A DNA stretch of 64,000 nucleotides, taken from assembly GCF_900105475.1 (NCBI RefSeq), contig NZ_LT629777.1:682001-746000 (forward strand). Reading direction: 5' to 3'. Both the position numbers and the translations under genes were made by a program. Origin of the DNA: Pseudomonas asplenii (GTDB taxonomy: Bacteria; Pseudomonadota; Gammaproteobacteria; Pseudomonadales; Pseudomonadaceae). The number at the start of each line of letters is the position of its first letter. The first letter of the stretch is position 1. The notes below the pieces were generated by a model. It saw only the letters and a program-made list of their open reading frames with translations, was not told the DNA's origin and made no database searches. Below, piece by piece: positions 59,160-64,000 of the stretch.

Positions 59160-59639
59160 TCAGTTTTTCAGCAGCAACGCGCCTTCGATCGGCACATAGC
59201 GGCTCGCTGCGCGAATCAGCGAGTTGGCCGTCAGCCCCGGCACGCCATAGGCCACCGCCTCGACTCCGTGCTTGCCGATAATGCGTTCAAGCAGCAGGTC
59301 GAAATCGCCATCGCCGGAAGCCAGCACCACTTCGTCGACGTTCGGCGCGGCGTCCATGATGTCGATGGTGATGCCCACGTCCCAGTCGCCCTTGGCCGAA
59401 CCGTCGCTGCGCTGGATGTACGGTTTGAGTTTCACCGTGAAGCCCAGGTTGCGCAGGATCTGCTGGAATTGCTGCTGCTTGCTGTCGCCCCGGTCGATCG
59501 CATAGGCATACGCCTCGACGATCTCCCCGCGTTGGCGGATATCGGCCCACAGGGCGGCATAGTTGAAGTGACAACCGTAGGCCTGGCGGACGGTGTAGTA
59601 GAGGTTCTGCACATCGGCGAACACTGCGATTTTCTTCAC
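59160..59639 (-). CDS. NYN-domain (LabA/PIN-like) nuclease-type protein
   Basis: 159 residues. PIN-like Asp residues are at VFADVQNLYY (N-terminus), KGDWDVGITIDIM and VLASGDGDFDLLL, and the LabA/DUF88 end is AASRYVPIEGALLLKN. NYN proteins are putative RNA or DNA nucleases. It precedes the DnaQ-type exonuclease on the same strand, so the pair may form a nucleic-acid processing unit; target unknown. Confidence 0.85.
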   Translation of the reverse strand: MKKIAVFADVQNLYYTVRQAYGCHFNYAALWADIRQRGEIVEAYAYAIDRGDSKQQQFQQILRNLGFTVKLKPYIQRSDGSAKGDWDVGITIDIMDAAPNVDEVVLASGDGDFDLLLERIIGKHGVEAVAYGVPGLTANSLIRAASRYVPIEGALLLKN

Positions 59640-59837
59640 CGCGAATCCTCATGGCGCAGACGCGCACTGACGGGCTGACAGACACTCGAGAGCGAGCTGG
59701 CGCCTAGTATGACAGCATGGGGGAGGAGTCCGCGAACAATCGCCGCCTGACGCGTGTCGGAAACGGTCGGGGCGCAAGGTTTTCGTGCGGTTCAACAGGC
59801 AGTCCGGGGCGCATGGGCGCCCCGGAATCGCGAAGGA

Positions 59838-60596
59838 TCAGACGTAGGAATCGTCGTCAGAGAAAGAGCTGTCGTCGCTGTCGAGGAAACCGCCCTGGTC
59901 GTTATTGCCCCAGGAGTCGTTGTTGGCCATGCGCGGCTCGTCGTTCCAGCCGCCACCGTTATTACCACCCCAGCCATCGTTGTTGCTCATCGGGCTGGGC
60001 TCGATGATTTCCTCGATGACTTGCGAGGGTTGCTGGTTGTGATGGAACAGGCTGCTGATGCCTTCGGCCAACATCACACCACCGGCAACGCCAGCAGCGG
60101 TTTTCAACGCGCCACCGAGGAACCCGCTACCGATCGGCGCTGCCGCAGGGGCCTGTTGCGGTGCGTAGTTGGGCTGCGAGTTGTAGTTCTGCTGCGGCGG
60201 CGCATTGAAGGCCGGCCGTGCAGGCTCACGCCAACCGCTGCCGGAACTGCTCGGTGCGGGGGCCGGGGCCTGCTCGCGACTGCCACCACCGAAGAGGCTC
60301 GACAGGAACCCGCCGCTGCTCGCTGCCGGTGCCGAGCCCTGGGAACGGGCCTGTTGCAGTTCAGCCTGAAGTTGCTGGACTTGGGCCTGGAGTTGCTTGT
60401 TCTGCTCGTCGAGACTCTTGATCGCGTGCTCTTGCACCAGAATCGATTGAGTCATGTAGTACGGCGCAGCCGGTTGGCGCGTCAGATGCTCCTTGATCCG
60501 CGCTTCGGCCAGGGCGTCACGCGGGGCTGAATCCTTTTCGGCTTGTTGCAACCGTGAAAACAGTCCATCGATCAGGGTTTGCTCTTCGCTATTCAT
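59838..60596 (-). CDS. DUF2076 protein with Asn/Gly/Trp-rich tail
   Basis: 252 residues. The N-terminal 80 residues form a charged helical region (MNSEEQTLIDGLFSRLQQAEKD, core TLIDGLFSRL) with a coiled-coil stretch (ALEEQNKQLQAQVQQLQ-like). A short Gly/Ala-rich membrane-active-looking helix follows (GSGFLGGALKTAAGVAGGVML). The last 60 residues are low complexity (NNDGWGGNNGGGWNDE and NNDSWGNNDQGG) ending in an acidic serine run (DSDDSSFSDDDSYV). Family members are periplasmic or membrane proteins of unknown role. The tail looks disordered and adhesive. Confidence 0.78.
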   Translation of the reverse strand: MNSEEQTLIDGLFSRLQQAEKDSAPRDALAEARIKEHLTRQPAAPYYMTQSILVQEHAIKSLDEQNKQLQAQVQQLQAELQQARSQGSAPAASSGGFLSSLFGGGSREQAPAPAPSSSGSGWREPARPAFNAPPQQNYNSQPNYAPQQAPAAAPIGSGFLGGALKTAAGVAGGVMLAEGISSLFHHNQQPSQVIEEIIEPSPMSNNDGWGGNNGGGWNDEPRMANNDSWGNNDQGGFLDSDDSSFSDDDSYV

Positions 60597-60762
60597 GGCG
60601 ACCTCATCAGATTGCCGGGTAGAAATCGGTCGTCCGGGCCGACGTGGCAGGGACGTACATCAGTTATGGGGTTGTTGCTGGAAGTTTCAATGATCCTTAC
60701 GCAACGTTTACATTTGAGTATCGGTTAAAGTGTCGCCTTGCTTTGATCTTGATAGCGATCCC

Positions 60763-61425
60763 ATGACTCCGTTCACCGTATTACGCGACTCCTTCTATTT
60801 CTTCCGCCGCAACCTGGGGCGGATCGCCCTGCTCTGCCTGCCCCTGGTGGTGCTCGAAACGGTGCTCCAGCAACTGCTGGACAATGCCATCGGCCCCGAC
60901 GCCCCGCCCATCTACGACCTGTTGGCCGGGCTGGTGGTGTACCCGCTGTACACCGCGGCGCTGATCCTGTTCCTGGATGCCCGTACCCGAGGAGAAGCGC
61001 CCAGCAACCGCGTGCTGCTGGCCGCCGCCCTGACCCTGTGGCCGCGCATGGCCCTGCTGGCCGCGACCACCACCGTGGCAATCGTGCTGGGCTTGTCGTT
61101 GTTCTTTCTGCCCGGTATCTGGCTGACCGTGGTCCTGGCCTTCGCCGAGTACCGGCTGGTGTTAAACCGGAGCGAGCCGCTGCGGGCGTTGAAAGAGAGC
61201 TTCATGTTGTGTCGCGGGAATTTCTGGCTAACCTTCACCTGCATTCTCTGCGTCATGGCGCCGCTGTGGCTGCTCAAGGGGATCAGCGCCAACCTGTATC
61301 CGGAGCCGCAGAATCCGCTGCTGACCCTGGTCATCGACAGCGCCCACAGTTTTTTACAACTTTTCACCAGCGTCGTACTGTTCCGGCTATATATGCTGCT
61401 CAGCGAAAAAGCTGACCGGCACTAA
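60763..61425 (+). CDS. YciC-family inner-membrane protein
   Basis: 220 residues with six hydrophobic helices. The N-terminal amphipathic TVLRDSFYFFRRNLGRIALL and the central WPRMALLAATTTVAIVLGLSLFFLPGIWLTV are typical of the UPF0259/YciC family. Role unknown; relatives may help envelope stability. Start ATG 60763 (MTPFTVLRDSF). It is about 165 bases from the DUF2076 gene, divergent, and the next gene follows after 85 bases in the same direction. Confidence 0.85.
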   Translation: MTPFTVLRDSFYFFRRNLGRIALLCLPLVVLETVLQQLLDNAIGPDAPPIYDLLAGLVVYPLYTAALILFLDARTRGEAPSNRVLLAAALTLWPRMALLAATTTVAIVLGLSLFFLPGIWLTVVLAFAEYRLVLNRSEPLRALKESFMLCRGNFWLTFTCILCVMAPLWLLKGISANLYPEPQNPLLTLVIDSAHSFLQLFTSVVLFRLYMLLSEKADRH

Positions 61426-61510
61426 CCGGACAACCCTGAGGACAGGGGCTGATCACTGACAGGACGTCGGATATGCTCCTACACCAACTGCAACGTCATA
61501 AGCCGTGCCC

Positions 61511-62593
61511 ATGATCCGTTTATTACGTTACACCTTGCTGGGCCTGGCCCTTGTCGCCACCGTGCTCGGCCTTTCCCTCTACAGCCTGACCTGGCGGCCC
61601 GCCGCCAAGGAAATCCTGCCGGTCAGTTGCACGGCCCAAGCACCGGTGCTGGTCGCAGGCCAGGCACTCAAGGTGATGACCTGGAACGTCCAGTACCTGG
61701 CCGGCAAGCGCTACGTGTTCTGGTACGACATGGCCGACGGCAGCGGCAAGGATGAACGCCCGACACCGGCCGACATGGCCTTCAGCCTCGATGAGGTGTC
61801 CCGGGTGATTCGCGACGAGCAGCCGGATCTCGTACTGCTGCAGGAACTCGATGACAATGCCAAGGCCAGTGCCTACCAGGATCAGCTCAAGCTGCTCCAG
61901 GAGCGGGTCGCCGACCTCTATCCGTGCAGCACGCAGGCCTTCGACTGGAAAGCCGACTTCGTGCCCAACTGGCATATCCTCGGCAGCGTCGGCCGCAAAC
62001 TGGCGATCCTCAGCCGCTACCAGGTCGAACATGCCGAACGCCTGCAACTGCCTCTGGCGCCAGCCAACCTGATAGAGCGCCAGTTCCAGCCTCGCCAGGC
62101 GCTGCTGCTCAATTACCTGCCCTTGAGCAATGGCGATCAGTTGGCGGTGATCAATACCCAACTGGCGCCCTTTACCCAGGACGAGACCCCGTTGCGCCAG
62201 GTCCAGGCAACCACCCGGTTGCTGGACAAACTCGAAAGCCAGGGGACGCCCTGGCTGATCGGCGGGGATTTCAACCTGCTGCCGCTGGGCCAGTACCTGC
62301 GCCTGCCGGCCAACTTGCGCGGCGGCTATTCGGCGGACAGCGAACTGCATGTGCTGTGGGACAAGTACCCGATGGTGCCGAGCAACAACGAGGCCAGCGG
62401 CATCGACCGTGAACAGTGGCTGACTTTCTACCCGAACAACCCCGCCGTCAGCGCCCCGGATCGGACGCTGGACTACTTCTTCTACAGCGCGAAGATGCGC
62501 CGGGTGGAGGCGCAGGTGCGCCAGGACGATACGTTGAAGATCTCCGATCACCTGCCGCTGGTGGCGCGGTTTCTGCTGCCGGCGCCGCATTAA
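61511..62593 (+). CDS. Membrane-anchored endonuclease/exonuclease/phosphatase-family protein
   Basis: 360 residues. A signal anchor (YTLLGLALVATVLGLSLYSL) is at the N-terminus. The EEP catalytic layout follows: MTWNVQYLAGKRY, LLQELDDNAKAS, AVINTQLAP, GGDFNLLPLG and the terminal DYFFYSAKM plus ISDHLPLVARF. It is likely a periplasmic hydrolase of phosphodiesters or phosphatidyl headgroups; substrate unknown. GTG 61505 two codons upstream is possible, with only a weak ribosome site in either case. Confidence 0.82.
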   Translation: MIRLLRYTLLGLALVATVLGLSLYSLTWRPAAKEILPVSCTAQAPVLVAGQALKVMTWNVQYLAGKRYVFWYDMADGSGKDERPTPADMAFSLDEVSRVIRDEQPDLVLLQELDDNAKASAYQDQLKLLQERVADLYPCSTQAFDWKADFVPNWHILGSVGRKLAILSRYQVEHAERLQLPLAPANLIERQFQPRQALLLNYLPLSNGDQLAVINTQLAPFTQDETPLRQVQATTRLLDKLESQGTPWLIGGDFNLLPLGQYLRLPANLRGGYSADSELHVLWDKYPMVPSNNEASGIDREQWLTFYPNNPAVSAPDRTLDYFFYSAKMRRVEAQVRQDDTLKISDHLPLVARFLLPAPH

Positions 62594-62603
62594 CGCAGAA
62601 CGC

Positions 62604-62692
62604 CTGCAGGAGCAGGGCTTGCCCGCGAAAACGATGACGCGGGCTGACTGAGCCACCGCGTCGCCCTTGTTCGCGGGCACACCCTGCGCCTA
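62604..62692. repeat. REP pair, TTGCCCGCGAA type
   Basis: TGCAGGAGCAGGGCTTGCCCGCGAA is mirrored imperfectly by TTCGCGGGCACACCCTGCGCC (short core CGCGGGC); the longer sequence is degenerate. It lies just past the EEP gene stop. Confidence 0.7.
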
Positions 62693-62910
62693 AAGGGAAG
62701 TACAGTGCCTGCGACTATTTACGCGTTTGCCGGGCGTTCGTCTCGACTGCTGGCGCGTTCAGGACCGCTCCAAAGAAGGGCAAGGGTTCTGATTTTGGTG
62801 CAGGCACGCATGCTGAAACTCTTCTTTTCGTTCATGCCAGAAACCTGCGGCGCCATGAGCCACAGCGTAACCCTTCGGGTCTGAGCAGGATTTGCAGACC
62901 TATTATTGAT

Positions 62911-62926
62911 TGGCATGCTTCTCGCA
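62911..62926 (+). promoter_or_regulatory. Sigma-54 type -24/-12 promoter candidate
   Basis: TGGCATGCTTCTCGCA keeps GG and GC separated by exactly ten bases and matches the consensus TGGCACG-N4-TTGCW except at two positions. It lies about 65 bases upstream of the riboswitch. Guanidine is a nitrogen source, so NtrC/RpoN control would make sense; no full NtrC site was found. Confidence 0.5.
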
Positions 62927-62977
62927 TTGATGTGAGCGTGCAGGAGCAGCCAATGCTGAGCGCACCACAATTTGAAA

Positions 62978-63078
62978 ATGGTTGGCTAGGGTTCCGGCTC
63001 ACTGAAAAGTGAGCGTCTGGGCCGAGAGCTGACGACCTCTGGTTGAGGTTACACGGCGGGATAAAAGCCCGGGAGACA
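62978..63078 (+). ncRNA. Guanidine-I (ykkC) riboswitch
   Basis: The aptamer hallmarks are present in order: CTAGGGTTCCG, then a GCTCACT/AGTGAGC hairpin, GTCTGGGCCGAGAG, an ACCTCTGGTTGAGGT hairpin, and ACACGGCGGGATAAAAGCCCGGGAGA (cited in pieces: ACACGG, GGGATAAAAGCCC, GGGAGA). These match the ykkC class that binds guanidinium. The downstream leader has GGGAG (63071-63075) complementary to CTCCC (63108-63112) and a CACCT/AGGTG stem, which could be the expression platform. The gene controlled is the SBP at 63143. Confidence 0.9.
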
Positions 63079-63142
63079 GACCACCTCGTTGCACAGGTGT
63101 TGCGCTGCTCCCTGCCCGTCCACCCTCAACTGGAGTCCTACC

Positions 63143-64000
63143 ATGAGAAATCCTCTTCTCTCCGCCTGCCTTGCAGCAGGTCTTGCCCTGTTGACGAGCA
63201 CGTCTTCCCACGCCGCTGCGAAGACGGATTTTAATGTGTGCTGGACGATCTATGCGGGCTGGATGCCTTGGGAATATGCACAGGCTCAAGGCGTCGTCGA
63301 CAAGTGGGCCAAAAAATACGGTATTCACGTCAAGGTCACTCAACTCAACGACTACGTCGAGTCTATCAATCAGTACACCGCAGGCCAGTTCGACGGCTGC
63401 ACCATGACCAACATGGATGCCCTGACCATCCCCGCTGCCGGTGGTGTCGACAGCACTGCGCTGATAGTCAGCGATTTTTCTAACGGGAATGACGGCATCG
63501 TCATCAAAGGCACCGGTAAAACGGTTGCTGATCTCAAGGGCATGGACGTCAATCTCGTTGAGCTGTCCGTATCCCACTACCTACTGGCCCGAGCCCTCGA
63601 TACTGTCGATCTGCGCGAGAAAGACCTGAAGGTCGTCAACACTTCGGATGCGGATATATCTGCAGCCTTCAACACCGACAACGTGCAAGCCGTCACCACC
63701 TGGAACCCCATGCTTGCCGACATCAAGGCCAAGCCAGGGGTCACCGAAGTCTTCGACTCCAGCAAGATTCCCGGCGAAATCCTGGACATGATGGTCGTCA
63801 ACACCCAAACGCTGAAGGACAACCCTGCCCTGGGGAAAGTGCTGACCGGCGCCTGGTTTGAAGTCATGGAACTGATGAACAGTAAAAGCGCTGCCGGCGA
63901 TGCTGCGCTTGAGCATATGGCCAAAGCCTCCGGGACTGATCTGGCCGGTTTCAAATCGCAATTGGCAACGACACAGCTGTTCTACACCCCCAAGGAAACT
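63143..64000 (+). CDS. Guanidine/urea-type ABC transporter substrate-binding protein, 3' partial
   Basis: 286 codons to the right edge. The signal peptide is MRNPLLSACLAAGLALLTST with cleavage after SHAA near residue 26. The mature domain has the type-2 periplasmic-binding pattern (WTIYAGWMPWEYAQ, then GVVDKWAKKYGI, TNMDALTIPAAGGVDSTAL), typical of nitrate/sulfonate/taurine-like binding proteins found with urea or guanidine carboxylase genes. GGAG precedes ATG 63143. The guanidine-I riboswitch immediately upstream says the ligand pathway is guanidine, so the transporter likely takes up guanidine or a product. Confidence 0.88.
   Translation, partial: MRNPLLSACLAAGLALLTSTSSHAAAKTDFNVCWTIYAGWMPWEYAQAQGVVDKWAKKYGIHVKVTQLNDYVESINQYTAGQFDGCTMTNMDALTIPAAGGVDSTALIVSDFSNGNDGIVIKGTGKTVADLKGMDVNLVELSVSHYLLARALDTVDLREKDLKVVNTSDADISAAFNTDNVQAVTTWNPMLADIKAKPGVTEVFDSSKIPGEILDMMVVNTQTLKDNPALGKVLTGAWFEVMELMNSKSAAGDAALEHMAKASGTDLAGFKSQLATTQLFYTPKET

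Larger units (their letters stand above)
62594..63142. other. 549-bp leader region of the guanidine-type locus
   Basis: No convincing ORF. From left: a REP doublet (62604-62692), about 200 bases with no recognised element except TGGTGCA at about 62797, then a sigma-54-type element (62911-62926), the riboswitch (62978-63078), and a leader with a CACCT/AGGTG hairpin and ribosome site GGAG before the SBP gene. The layout is promoter, riboswitch, gene. Confidence 0.75.

Noticed and set aside
62719..62970. 83-codon minus-strand frame in the riboswitch upstream region
   Set aside because: It overlaps the sigma-54 element, has no ribosome site and no recognisable features.

Overview
The window is chromosomal DNA of a Pseudomonas, most likely from the P. 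fluorescens lineage. Support comes from high GC coding sequence, very dense packing, two families of Pseudomonas-type REP hairpins, and gene order. The first 24.5 kb follows the P. aeruginosa order gdhA - ABC-F ATPase - morA - glyA - cstA - PilZ (mapZ) - radA - ankyrin - katB - mscL - fpr. No rRNA, tRNA, CRISPR array, insertion sequence or prophage was recognised. Both edges cut a gene: a DUF4105 protein at the left and a substrate-binding protein at the right.

Layout. 1-6 kb: DUF4105 envelope protein, two small secreted/lipoproteins, gdhA, ettA. 6-15 kb: the large GGDEF/EAL protein MorA, glyA, and a dicarboxylate symporter with two GntR regulators and apparent GGTnnnACC operators. 14.5-25 kb: cstA-ybdD-COG0523 GTPase, a MapZ-like PilZ protein, radA, ankyrin protein and catalase katB, mscL, fpr. 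24.5-34 kb: a LuxR solo in an AT-rich pocket, rlmG, the cyanide-insensitive oxidase cioAB with a perfect Anr/FNR box, an MFS exporter, a purine permease and trmA. 34-48 kb: an aromatic catabolic region. It holds an amidohydrolase/MFS/GntR trio, aroQ, a quinate/shikimate-type dehydrogenase, an inserted hipBA module, a TetR regulator, quiC, an ACS-type MFS transporter, pcaHG and pcaQ. 48-62.6 kb: housekeeping and hypothetical genes, including rhlE, a thioesterase, an HDAC-like protein, and an Lrp gene whose C-terminus is replaced by a RelBE-type toxin-antitoxin pair. 62.6-64 kb: a guanidine-I (ykkC) riboswitch before the substrate-binding protein of a guanidine/urea-type uptake and carboxylase locus, with a possible sigma-54 promoter upstream.

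How the genes work together. The 37.6-47.7 kb genes encode a route from quinate/shikimate through 3-dehydroshikimate (dehydrogenase, AroQ, QuiC) to protocatechuate and ring cleavage (PcaHG). A PcaQ box lies before pcaHG, and a shared TetR-like palindrome lies before both aroQ and quiC/MFS. MorA and the PilZ protein are both c-di-GMP components tied to motility in relatives. The most notable signals outside ordinary genes are this shared operator, the DnaA-box cluster at 53.2-54.0 kb, the GGTnnnACC array at 11.6 kb, the riboswitch plus sigma-54 arrangement, and the two toxin-antitoxin insertions.
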